Of a stretch of 37,852 nucleotides of DNA, positions 30,115-37,480 are shown one piece after another. The notes beneath the pieces were generated by a model, which was not told the origin of the DNA, ran no database searches, and saw only the letters and a list, made by a program, of their open reading frames with translations. The DNA is from Nonomuraea sp. MG754425 (GTDB lineage: Bacteria; Actinomycetota; Actinomycetes; Streptosporangiales; Streptosporangiaceae), in assembly GCF_021699195.1 (NCBI RefSeq), contig NZ_SSXE01000086.1, positions 1 to 37,852 of the forward strand, in the 5' to 3' direction. The position numbers and the translations under genes were made by a program. Each line of letters begins with the position of its first letter. The first letter of the stretch is position 1.

Positions 30115-32130
30115 TCAGGCGCGGTGGCGGCCTCCGGTGACCAGGTGGTGCGTGTCGTCCGTGTGCGGTCTGCGGTGGCGGCGGCCTCTCGGCGGCAGGA
30201 CCGGCGAGAACGCGGAGTGCTCGTCGGCGAGCACCCGCCTGCGCCGCCCCCGGTAGTCGGCGACGGCGGGGGAGGCGAGGACGTCGCCGCGCCGGCCGCG
30301 CGGCGGCATGAAGGCGTCGAACGTGCTGCTCGCCCCCGGGATGACGATGCGCTCGAACGGCCCGGTGTCCACCACGCGCCGCAGCGGACCCGTGTCGAGG
30401 ACGACCTCCAGCGGGCCCGTCTCGTCGTCGATCGTGATGCGTTCGAGCGGCGCGGTCTGGTCGGTGAACGCGAAGCGGCTCGGATCGAAGTCGGGCTCGA
30501 AGGGCTCGCTGTCGAAGGCGGGCGTGAACGGGGTCGCGCCGGTGGCGTGCCGGCGGCGGTGACCGGTGGAGTGGCGGCCCCTGCCGTGCGGGGCGTCGGT
30601 GGTGAGGTCGAACGGCCTGGTCTCCAGCGGCAGCTTCCGGTGCCGGGCCCCGCCGGAGCCGGCCGCGCGCCGGGTCGCGGCGTGCCGGTCCTGGCCGGTG
30701 GTGGAGAGGGCGCGCAGCGCGGCCGACGTGGCGAGCCGCTCGGCGCTCTCCTGGAGCTCCACCACGTCGGGCAACTTGGTCGTGTCCAGCGGGCGGCGGC
30801 GCTCCCCAGCGGCCGGGACGCCGCCGAAGGCCGGAAAGACGGCCGGACCGACGACCGGGGCGACATCGGGGACGACGACCGGGCTCACGGCCGGCTTCAT
30901 GACTGGGCTTGCGGCCGGACTCATGACCGGGCTCACGGCCGGGCTGACGGCCGGGCTGACGACCGGGGCGGCACCACGGCGGCGACGGCGGCGGCCCTTG
31001 GCGCGGGACGGGCGCACCGGCTTCCCGGCGACGGCGGCGACGGCGACCGGGCTCAGACGGAGCCGGCGGGTCTTGGCCACGGCCAGCAGCGCGAGCGCGG
31101 CGACCAGCGCCGAGCCGATCAGCGTCGGCGACTCGATGACGGGCAGCGGCCCGGTGACCGAGGTGTCGGTGTGGGAGGGGAGCGGCTCGGCGGTGGCGGT
31201 CTCGGTGTCCGCCGTCGCGGGCTTGGCGTGCTTGCCCTTCTTGACCGCGCCCGGCGAGGGGGCGGCGGAGCTCTGCGGGCTCTGCCGGGTGACGCCCGGC
31301 TGCTTGGTGGACGCACCCGTGGACGCCCCCGTGGACGGCGCTGCGGACGGCGCTGTGAACGCCGCCGTGCCCGGCTTCGCCTCGGCCGAGCCGGAGGTCT
31401 CGATCCGCTGCCCGTCCTGGGTGCGGCCCTGGGCCTCTTCCGGGGTCTGGCCGTCGGTCAGCCCCTTGCCCTGGGTCTGCTTCCCGGTGGGGTCCTGGGA
31501 CTGGATCCGGCCCGTGGCGAGGGGCGTCCGGCCGGACAACTCCACCTCCCCCTGGGGGATCATCGAGCTGAGCGACTCCCCGGGGAGCTGGAGCGTGCCA
31601 ACATCGCCCTCGATCTGCTCCTTGGCCTGTTCCTTCGCCTTCTTCTTGGCCTCCGCGCGGTCCAGTCGCGCCTTGACGCGCTCGGGGTAGCCGTACCCGA
31701 CCACCTTGCTCGTGTCACGTTCCTTGCGCTTGGCGACGCCTCCGTCGATGTTGCCCTCGATCGTGTGGATCCTGCCGCCCTCGACCCTCGTCACGATGCC
31801 GACATGGTCGATGTTGTCGATCCGGTGGGAGCCGCTCCAGTCGTAGAAGACGAGCGCGCCCACCTTGGGCGTCTTCCCCCACGCGCCCTGCTCCTTGAAC
31901 CACTTCGCGTGCTCCACCGTCCAGGCGAACTGCCCGATCCACTCCTCGTAGCCGAGCTTGTGCGCGGCCCATGAGAGGTACATGTCGCACCACGGCGCGG
32001 CGCTGTAGTCGGCGTCGAACTCGACGTTCTTGCCGTACCAGTTGCCGAACTTGGTGTACGACCCGGACCTCTCCGAGTAGCCGAGTTGGCTCTCGAGCAG
32101 TTCGATGTACTTCTGGATCTCTGGCGTCAT
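30115..32130 (-). CDS. CHAP-domain protein with internal transmembrane segment and repeats
   Basis: A 671-residue protein. Residues 10-150 are a CHAP amidase/endopeptidase domain with Cys48 (PWCDMYLSW), His109 (DHVGIV) and Glu125/Asn127 (TIEGN), which cleaves peptidoglycan. An Ala/Lys helix, then a long Thr/Ser/Pro-rich stretch, follow. One hydrophobic span lies at about 336-352 (LIGSALVAALALLAVA), next to a very basic patch (RAKGRRRRRRG). Residues about 390-420 repeat (A/P)VSP units. Near the C-terminus, TGPLEVVLD, TGPLRRVVD and TGPFERIVI form a short repeat. There is no N-terminal signal peptide, although CHAP should act outside. The start is ATG 32130. Confidence 0.85.
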   Translation of the reverse strand: MTPEIQKYIELLESQLGYSERSGSYTKFGNWYGKNVEFDADYSAAPWCDMYLSWAAHKLGYEEWIGQFAWTVEHAKWFKEQGAWGKTPKVGALVFYDWSGSHRIDNIDHVGIVTRVEGGRIHTIEGNIDGGVAKRKERDTSKVVGYGYPERVKARLDRAEAKKKAKEQAKEQIEGDVGTLQLPGESLSSMIPQGEVELSGRTPLATGRIQSQDPTGKQTQGKGLTDGQTPEEAQGRTQDGQRIETSGSAEAKPGTAAFTAPSAAPSTGASTGASTKQPGVTRQSPQSSAAPSPGAVKKGKHAKPATADTETATAEPLPSHTDTSVTGPLPVIESPTLIGSALVAALALLAVAKTRRLRLSPVAVAAVAGKPVRPSRAKGRRRRRRGAAPVVSPAVSPAVSPVMSPAASPVMKPAVSPVVVPDVAPVVGPAVFPAFGGVPAAGERRRPLDTTKLPDVVELQESAERLATSAALRALSTTGQDRHAATRRAAGSGGARHRKLPLETRPFDLTTDAPHGRGRHSTGHRRRHATGATPFTPAFDSEPFEPDFDPSRFAFTDQTAPLERITIDDETGPLEVVLDTGPLRRVVDTGPFERIVIPGASSTFDAFMPPRGRRGDVLASPAVADYRGRRRRVLADEHSAFSPVLPPRGRRHRRPHTDDTHHLVTGGRHRA

Positions 32131-32364
32131 GGAAGTGTGGGGGAGCCTTCCGGGGAAGTCCGGATTTATCCATGCAGCACCGGGTAAGGCGGGATACCAG
32201 GGACTGGTGTGACAAAACCGGAGACCTGTCGTCTTCCGTGATGAGTGAGGTTACCAAGTCGTAACCCCAGGTCGGACACGCCCCCGGGGGCGACGACGCC
32301 GCTCCCCGGTTGGAAACCGCAGGTCAGTGATGTTGCCAGAAATGTCCGAGCCTAGGTGGTTTAA
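32131..32364 (-). promoter_or_regulatory. leader and control region of the CHAP gene
   Basis: No gene seen in about 230 bp. GTTACCAAGTCGTAACC (32250-32266) reads on the gene's strand as GTTACG-acttg-GTAACC, two related hexamers at an 11-bp pitch. This recalls the repeats bound by MtrA, the actinobacterial response regulator that controls cell-wall hydrolases (from memory). ACCAG-GGA-CTGGT (32196-32208) is a further perfect dyad. TTGTCA (32215-32210) lies beside it but no well-spaced -10 was found. Confidence 0.4.
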
Positions 32365-32394
32365 CCCTAAAAGATCTACCTTGGGGTAAGATCT
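32365..32394 (-). terminator. rho-independent terminator of the DUF35/CoA-ligase/SDR operon
   Basis: On the transcribed strand AGATCTTACC, loop CCAA and GGTAGATCT form a 9-10 bp stem with one bulge, followed by TTTTAGGG. It begins 32 nt after the SDR stop and is the only classic stem-plus-T-run terminator noticed in the window. Confidence 0.75.
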
Positions 32395-32425
32395 CAGTAC
32401 CCTCCGCCCGTGAACGGCCCCAGTC

Positions 32426-33175
32426 TCAGTACCCCGCGCCCGTCAGCAGCCCTCCGTCCACGGTGAACTCGCTGCCCGTGCAGTAGCTGGCCCGGTCCGA
32501 GGCCAGGAAGGCCACCACGTGCGAGACCTCCACGGGTTTGGCGAAGCGCTTGATCACCATGGACTTCACGAACGCGTCGGCGTCGACCTCCTTCACGATG
32601 TCCGGGTCGGTGACCATGGAGGTGTTGATCGCTCCGGGGTGCACCGAGTTCACCCGGATCCGGAACCTGGCCAGCTCCCGCGCCGCCGACTTCGTGACAC
32701 CCCGCACCCCGAACTTCGAGGCCGCGTACGCCGACATCCCCTCGGCGCCGATGTAGCCCTCGATGGAGGAGATGTTCACGATCGAGCCGCGCCCGGCCTG
32801 CTTCATGGGGCCGATGACCGACTTGACGCCCAGCCAGGTGCCCTTGAGGTTCACGCCGATCACGTGATCGAACTCGTCGGGCGACATTTCCGCGATGCGG
32901 CGAAATTTCAGGATCCCGGCGTTGTTGACGAGGACGTCGAGCTTGCCGTACGTCTCGACGGCCGTCCCCACGGCCCGCGCCCACTCCTCGGGGCTCGTCA
33001 CGTCGTGCCGCACGTACGCGGCCCCGGTCTCCTCAGCCAGCGCCTTGCCCTCCTCGTCCAGGACGTCCCCGAACACCACCTGGGCGCCCTCCTCCAGGAA
33101 CAGCCGCACGTGCGCCGCCCCCATGCCCCGCGCGCCGCCGGTGATCAGCGCCACCTTGCCGTCAAGCAACCCCAT
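32426..33175 (-). CDS. short-chain dehydrogenase/reductase (SDR)
   Basis: A 249-residue classical SDR. The cofactor motif is TGGARGMG (residues 12-19), Asp37 in VVFGDVLDE selects NAD, and NNAG is at about residues 84-87. The catalytic residues are Asn109, Ser137, Tyr150 and Lys154 (YAASK). The sequence style is that of 3-alpha/20-beta-hydroxysteroid dehydrogenases, but annotated substrates in this family are unreliable. As last gene of a CoA-ligase operon it could be the 3-hydroxyacyl-CoA or ring-alcohol dehydrogenase of the pathway. ATG 33175 follows GGAGG and overlaps the previous gene by 14 bp. Confidence 0.92.
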   Translation of the reverse strand: MGLLDGKVALITGGARGMGAAHVRLFLEEGAQVVFGDVLDEEGKALAEETGAAYVRHDVTSPEEWARAVGTAVETYGKLDVLVNNAGILKFRRIAEMSPDEFDHVIGVNLKGTWLGVKSVIGPMKQAGRGSIVNISSIEGYIGAEGMSAYAASKFGVRGVTKSAARELARFRIRVNSVHPGAINTSMVTDPDIVKEVDADAFVKSMVIKRFAKPVEVSHVVAFLASDRASYCTGSEFTVDGGLLTGAGY

Positions 33176-35204
33176 GACGTCCTCCTGCCGCGACGGCCAC
33201 GGCGGCCGCCTCCATGGTGCGGTAGACGGGGATGCCCGCCGCCGCCGCGATCCGCGCCACCTCGTCCTCGACGCCCTCGGGGGCGCACTCGCCGTTCCTG
33301 GTGACGAGGCTGATCCGGACGCCCGGGTGCGCGGCCTGGGCCCCGGCCAGCGCGCGTGTGCAGGCGTAGAGAGGCTCGGGCGCGGACCCGTACGTGAAGA
33401 ACGACTGCACGTTCACGTGCGCCACCACGTCCCGGTACGGCCCCGCCAGCGCGTCGATCACCTCGGCCACCAGCGCGGCCCGGCCCAGCGGCCCCACGGG
33501 CACCTCGAGCGGGTTGCCCGTGGCCACGACCCCGAGCCCGCGCAGCGCGTCCAGCCGTTCGGCGGGCAGCGGATCGAGCCGCACCCCCGCCCGGTCGAAC
33601 GCGTCCGCCGCCAGCACGCCCGCGCCCCCGCTCGGGCCCACCACCAGCACCTGATCCCCGGACGTGAGCCGCGCCCCGTGCGCCTGGAAGTAGGCCAGCA
33701 CCCCGATCAGGTCGTCCTGCCCGGTCACCAGCGCCGCGCCGCTCTGCTCGGCCACCGCCTCCCAGACGCGCCGGTCGCTCACCAGGCCGCCCGTGTGCGA
33801 GGACGCCGCCCGCCGCCCCTGCCCGCTGCGCCCGCCGACCAGCAGCACCACGGGCTTGCCCGCGTCCCGCAGGACGGCGTGCAGGGCGGCGGGCAGGTCG
33901 CGCCCGTCGCGCGGGTCCTCCAGGTACAGCCCGACCGCCCGGGTGGCCTCGTCGCGGGCCAGCCAGCGCAGCAGTTCGGCGGGGGTGACGTCGGCCGCGT
34001 TCCCGAGGGTGACCACCCTGCTGAACGCCAGCCCCCGCCGCTCCCCGACCTTGATCACCTCGCCCGCCAGGCCGCCGCTCTGCGAGATCAGCGCGATCGT
34101 CCCGGGCGGGCCCAGCCCGCCGCCGACGAACGTCTGACGCCCCTGCGGGCAGTACACGCCCATGCAGTTGGGCCCGAGCAGCCGCGTCCCGGCCGCGCGC
34201 GCCGCGGCGACCAGTTCCTCCTCCAGGTCCGGCCGTCCCGCCTCGCCGAACCCGCCGCTCATCACCTGGACGAACGGCACCCCGCCGGCCTCCCGCAGCA
34301 CCTCGGCGCAGCGCTCGGCGGGCACCGCGACCAGCGCGTAGTCGACGTCCACGCCCGGGTGCGCGAGCGAGGGCACGGCGGGCACCCCGGCCACCTCCGC
34401 CGCCGTGGGATGCACGGCCACCAGCGGCACGCCCGCGTCGCGGTAGAAGCCGAGGAACATGTTCCCGAAGTTGGGCCGGGACGTGGACGCCCCGACGACC
34501 GCCACGGCCCTGGGCTCGAACAGCGGCAGGAAACCGGTCTCGCGGGACGGCCCGGCTGCGGGGGCGGGCGCGGAACCGGCGGGCAGGTGCCGCGCGTCCA
34601 CCGCGATCACACCGGACGGTCCGGCGATGACCGGGTTCAGCTCGAACTCGCCCAGCTCCAGCCGCTCCCACAACCCGCCGGGCCCGCCCACCGCCATCAG
34701 CAACTTGACCACCGCGTCCACGTCCACCGGGGGGCCGCCGCGCCAGCCGTCCAGCAGCGCGGCCCCGCGCAGGGACGCCAGCATGCGCCGCGCGTCCGGC
34801 TCCGCGACCGGGCAGAGCCGCAGCGCCGTGTCGCGCAGCGCCTCCGTCCACACCCCGCCCAGCCCGGTGAGCAGCACCGGCCCGAACGCCGGGTCCCGTA
34901 CCAGCCCCACGATCAGCTCGACCCCCGGCGCGGCCTGCTCCTCGACCAGGAACCCGGCGGGCTCCAGCCGCTCCCGCATCCCGGCCGCCACCGGGCCCAG
35001 CTCCTCGTACGCCAGCCCGAGCGCCACCGCCCCGGCCTCCGACTTGTGCGTCAGCCCCGGCCCGAACGCCTTCAGCACCAGCGGCCCGGCCAGCTCCCGC
35101 GCGGCCAGGAAGTCGTCGCCGCGCACCACGACCCCGCGCGGCACCGGCACCCCGGCCTCCGCGAGCAGCGCCTTGACCTCGTGCTCGTACGGGTGCTCGG
35201 TCAT
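33162..35204 (-). CDS. acyl-CoA synthetase, ADP-forming (NDP) type, ATP-grasp domain first
   Basis: A 680-residue protein. Residues 1-215 are an ATP-grasp domain (VKALLAEAGVPVPRGVVV, LKAFGPGLTHKSEAGAVALG, FELNPVI). Residues about 230-350 are a CoA-binding Rossmann domain (PRAVAVVGASTSRPNFGNMF). The rest is the succinyl-CoA-synthetase-like flavodoxin domains (GPNCMGVYCP, SQSGGLAGEV) with the phosphorylated His, probably His470 (SSHTGGL). It forms an acyl-CoA from acid, CoA and ATP, giving ADP. Most bacterial fusions have the CoA-binding part first; here the order is reversed. It shares TGATG with the AMP-forming ligase, so two CoA-activating enzymes are made together. Confidence 0.9.
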   Translation of the reverse strand: MTEHPYEHEVKALLAEAGVPVPRGVVVRGDDFLAARELAGPLVLKAFGPGLTHKSEAGAVALGLAYEELGPVAAGMRERLEPAGFLVEEQAAPGVELIVGLVRDPAFGPVLLTGLGGVWTEALRDTALRLCPVAEPDARRMLASLRGAALLDGWRGGPPVDVDAVVKLLMAVGGPGGLWERLELGEFELNPVIAGPSGVIAVDARHLPAGSAPAPAAGPSRETGFLPLFEPRAVAVVGASTSRPNFGNMFLGFYRDAGVPLVAVHPTAAEVAGVPAVPSLAHPGVDVDYALVAVPAERCAEVLREAGGVPFVQVMSGGFGEAGRPDLEEELVAAARAAGTRLLGPNCMGVYCPQGRQTFVGGGLGPPGTIALISQSGGLAGEVIKVGERRGLAFSRVVTLGNAADVTPAELLRWLARDEATRAVGLYLEDPRDGRDLPAALHAVLRDAGKPVVLLVGGRSGQGRRAASSHTGGLVSDRRVWEAVAEQSGAALVTGQDDLIGVLAYFQAHGARLTSGDQVLVVGPSGGAGVLAADAFDRAGVRLDPLPAERLDALRGLGVVATGNPLEVPVGPLGRAALVAEVIDALAGPYRDVVAHVNVQSFFTYGSAPEPLYACTRALAGAQAAHPGVRISLVTRNGECAPEGVEDEVARIAAAAGIPVYRTMEAAAVAVAAGGRHGVA

Positions 35205-36712
35205 CACAGCAGCTCGCGGATCTTCCCGCGCAGCAGCTTGCCCGGCCCGCCGGAGGCGTCCTGGGAGTGCGGCAGCGCGCCGGTCACCACGATGTGGTCG
35301 GGACGCTGGTGCGCGGGCAGGCGGTCGGCCAGGGCCGGACCGAGCTTGACCGGGTCCAGCGTGTGCCCGGCGCGCGGCACCACGGCCAGCAGCACCCGCT
35401 GCTCCGCCGCCCCCTCGGGCACCCCGATCGCGCCCGCCTCGGCCACGCCGTCCAGCGCCGAGGCCGCCTCCTCGATCACGGACGGCTGGGTCCAGATCCC
35501 GCCCTTGAGTATCGAGTCCTCGCGCCGTCCCAGCACCCTGAGGACGCCGTCGGCGGAGAGCGTCCCGAGGTCGCCGCCCACGTACCACTCGCCGCGCAGC
35601 ACCTCGGCGGTCTTCTCCGGCAACCCGTCGTAGCCGGTCATCCGGTGCGGCCCGGCCAGGTTGATCTCGCCGACCGCGCCGATCACCGGGCGGCCCCGCG
35701 GGTCGGTGACGCGTACCGCGTTGCCCGTACGGGCCCGCCCCGAGGAGCCGAGCGGGACGGAACCGTCGTCCACCCGTCCCATGCACGTGTACGGGGCCTC
35801 GGTCTGCCCGTAGTAGGAGAACACGCCCGCCTGCGGCAGCCTGGCCTTGATCCGGTCCAGCATGGTCGCGGTCAGCGGCTCCCCGCCCAGGATGACCACC
35901 TGGACGGACGACAGGTCCACCCCTTCGTGCTCCGGCGCGGCCAGCAGCGCCGCGTAGAACGAGGGGATCTGCGAGACGTGCGTGACCCGTTCGCGGGGGA
36001 CGACCCGCAGGAAGTTCGCCGGCCCCCAGTCCTGCTCCAGCACCAGCCGCATCCCCGCGTAGAGCGCGGGCCCGACGATCGCGGGGAAGCCGATGCCCCA
36101 GATGATCGCGCCCGTGCCGAACACCGACTCGGGGCCGCGCGGCACGTCCAGCCAGATCTGGGCCGTGGCCAGCGACGACGTGTGCGTGTGCACCACGGCC
36201 TTGGGCAGTCCCGTGGTGCCGGAGGTGAAGTAGAGGGCCAGCGGGTCGTCGTGGAAGGCGCCGAGCGGCGGCTCCGAGTCGTCCGGTGACTCCTTCGCCT
36301 CGCCCGCGTGGATCCAGGTGGTCACCTCCGGCAGCGACGGCCTGATCCGCTCGACCACCGCCTCCACCGTCGCGTCGTACACGAAGGCCGTGCACCCCGA
36401 CGCCGCCACCACGTCGCGCAGCGTCTCCACCGGCCAGTACGGGTTCAGCGCCGCCGTCACCGCCCCGATCTTGGCCTGCGCGAGGTACACCTCGGCCACC
36501 CGCAGCGTCTCGTTCAGCAGCGCCGCCACCCGCCGGCCCGGCGTGATCCCGGCGGCGAGCAGGGCGTGGGCGCGGCGGTTGACCTTCCTGTTGAGCTCGT
36601 CGTAGGTGAAGCTCTGCTCGCCGCAGTAGGTCAGGGCCACCCGGCCGGGCGTGCGCAGTGCCCCGGCGGTCAGGATCGCGTGGCCGTAGTTGCCGTAGGG
36701 GGAACGTGCCAT
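35204..36712 (-). CDS. AMP-forming acyl-CoA synthetase/ligase
   Basis: A 502-residue ANL-superfamily ligase that activates a carboxylic acid via an acyl-adenylate. The P-loop is YFTSGTTGLPKAV (161-173), motif A5 is SYYGQTE, the hinge region is YVGGDLG, and the C-terminal catalytic Lys is probably Lys492 in GKLLRGKI. VILGGEPLTATMLDRI and FYAALLA around the pocket resemble benzoate/acetate-type ligases, but the acid cannot be predicted by eye. ATG 36712 follows GGGAGCTC. It lies 30 nt after the VOC gene in the same operon under operator C. Confidence 0.92.
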   Translation of the reverse strand: MARSPYGNYGHAILTAGALRTPGRVALTYCGEQSFTYDELNRKVNRRAHALLAAGITPGRRVAALLNETLRVAEVYLAQAKIGAVTAALNPYWPVETLRDVVAASGCTAFVYDATVEAVVERIRPSLPEVTTWIHAGEAKESPDDSEPPLGAFHDDPLALYFTSGTTGLPKAVVHTHTSSLATAQIWLDVPRGPESVFGTGAIIWGIGFPAIVGPALYAGMRLVLEQDWGPANFLRVVPRERVTHVSQIPSFYAALLAAPEHEGVDLSSVQVVILGGEPLTATMLDRIKARLPQAGVFSYYGQTEAPYTCMGRVDDGSVPLGSSGRARTGNAVRVTDPRGRPVIGAVGEINLAGPHRMTGYDGLPEKTAEVLRGEWYVGGDLGTLSADGVLRVLGRREDSILKGGIWTQPSVIEEAASALDGVAEAGAIGVPEGAAEQRVLLAVVPRAGHTLDPVKLGPALADRLPAHQRPDHIVVTGALPHSQDASGGPGKLLRGKIRELL

Positions 36713-36742
36713 GAGAGCTCCCAGGTGAGCGAACCGGGCGGG

Positions 36743-37066
36743 TCAGAGGGGTGAGTAGAGCACGAAGACGTTGCCCGAGGGGTCGCGCAGCACGGCCCGC
36801 GTCTCGTGCGGGCCCGCCTCGGGCTCCCGCACCACCTCGGCCCCGCGCGCCGTCATCTCCCGCACGGTCGTGAGCACGTCGTCCACCTTGTACGACGGCG
36901 CGGCCGACGCGGTGACGTGCTCGGCCGGTCCCGCCAGCGCCACGGTGACCCCGCCCCCGTCGAGCGCGGCGAACCGGTCGCCGTCGCGGAACTTCACCGG
37001 CAGCCCGTAGAAGGCGATCGCCTCGTCCAGGTCGGCGACGGGGATCAGGACGTTGCCCAGCTTCAC
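36743..37066 (-). CDS. VOC-superfamily (glyoxalase/bleomycin-resistance-like) protein
   Basis: A 107-residue single VOC module: LGNVLIPVADLDEAIAFYG, FAALDGGGVTVALAG, then VDDVLTTVREMTARGAEVV and VLRDPSGNVFVLYSPL. The fold holds a metal at the dimer interface; members are isomerases, epimerases (including methylmalonyl-CoA epimerase), dioxygenases and binding proteins. In a CoA-ligase operon an acyl-CoA epimerase or isomerase role is plausible but unproven. GTG 37066 overlaps the DUF35 stop (GTGA). Confidence 0.85.
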   Translation of the reverse strand: MKLGNVLIPVADLDEAIAFYGLPVKFRDGDRFAALDGGGVTVALAGPAEHVTASAAPSYKVDDVLTTVREMTARGAEVVREPEAGPHETRAVLRDPSGNVFVLYSPL

Positions 37067-37425
37067 ACGGGCCTCCAATGGGGCAGGTCGTCTCGGAACG
37101 TCACGCGTACCGGCAGGCCGACGCGCACCTGCTCGGGCGGGCAGCCCACCACGTGCCCGAAGGCCCGCACGCCTTCCGGCAGGTCCACCCAGGCCATCAC
37201 GTACGGCTCGCGGCCCCGGTAGCCGGGGGCGAAGGAGCGGTGCACGATCGTGAACGTGTGGATCACGCCGTCGCCCGTGGCCGGGTCGAACGTCAGGTCC
37301 CGGCCGCCGCACCACGGGCAGGCGGGCTCGGGGAGGTGGATGCGGCGGTCGCAGGCCGTACAGCGCTGGATGACCAGCTCGCCGTCCGCGCGGGCGGCCC
37401 GGTGGGGGGAGGTGTCACCGCTCAT
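37063..37425 (-). CDS. DUF35-type zinc-ribbon/OB-fold protein
   Basis: A 120-residue acyl-CoA-associated protein. The zinc ribbon is CTACDRRIHLPEPACPWCGG (C-x2-C, x10, C-x2-C). The OB fold follows with GDGVIHTFTIVHRSFAPGYR, YVMAWVDLPEGVRAFGHVVG and VRVGLPVRVTF. DUF35 proteins bind CoA thioesters and act with thiolases, thiolase-like lyases (steroid Ltp2 aldolases) or 3-ketoacyl synthases as accessory subunits. No thiolase is visible in the operon, so its partner may be encoded beyond the window or elsewhere. ATG 37425 is the first gene after operator C and has almost no leader. Confidence 0.92.
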   Translation of the reverse strand: MSGDTSPHRAARADGELVIQRCTACDRRIHLPEPACPWCGGRDLTFDPATGDGVIHTFTIVHRSFAPGYRGREPYVMAWVDLPEGVRAFGHVVGCPPEQVRVGLPVRVTFRDDLPHWRPV

Positions 37426-37435
37426 CGTTTGCCAA

Positions 37436-37453
37436 GCTAGCGCACGCTTGGTT
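37436..37453 (-). promoter_or_regulatory. shared regulon operator, copy C (DUF35/CoA-ligase operon)
   Basis: On the reverse strand AACCAAGCGTGCGCTAGC is identical to copy B except for the last base. TTGTGA (37462-37457), a 17-bp spacer and TAGCTT (37439-37434) form the promoter, and the predicted start is 0-2 nt before ATG 37425. The geometry relative to the -10 box is the same as in copies A and B. Confidence 0.7.
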
Positions 37454-37480
37454 GCCTCACAAGGCCCACCGTCCCGGCCG

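Noticed and set aside
32131..32364. A c-di-AMP (ydaO/yuaA) riboswitch before the CHAP gene
   Set aside because: Such riboswitches often precede actinobacterial wall hydrolases, but I could not find the conserved core segments in order; only a GTTAC/GTAAC repeat and short dyads are visible. A covariance-model search would decide.
33162..36395. A 1077-residue frame joining the ADP-type synthetase to upstream sequence
   Set aside because: The part upstream of ATG 35204 is out of frame with the AMP-ligase gene, which has all its motifs in the other frame; only the part from 35204 is real.
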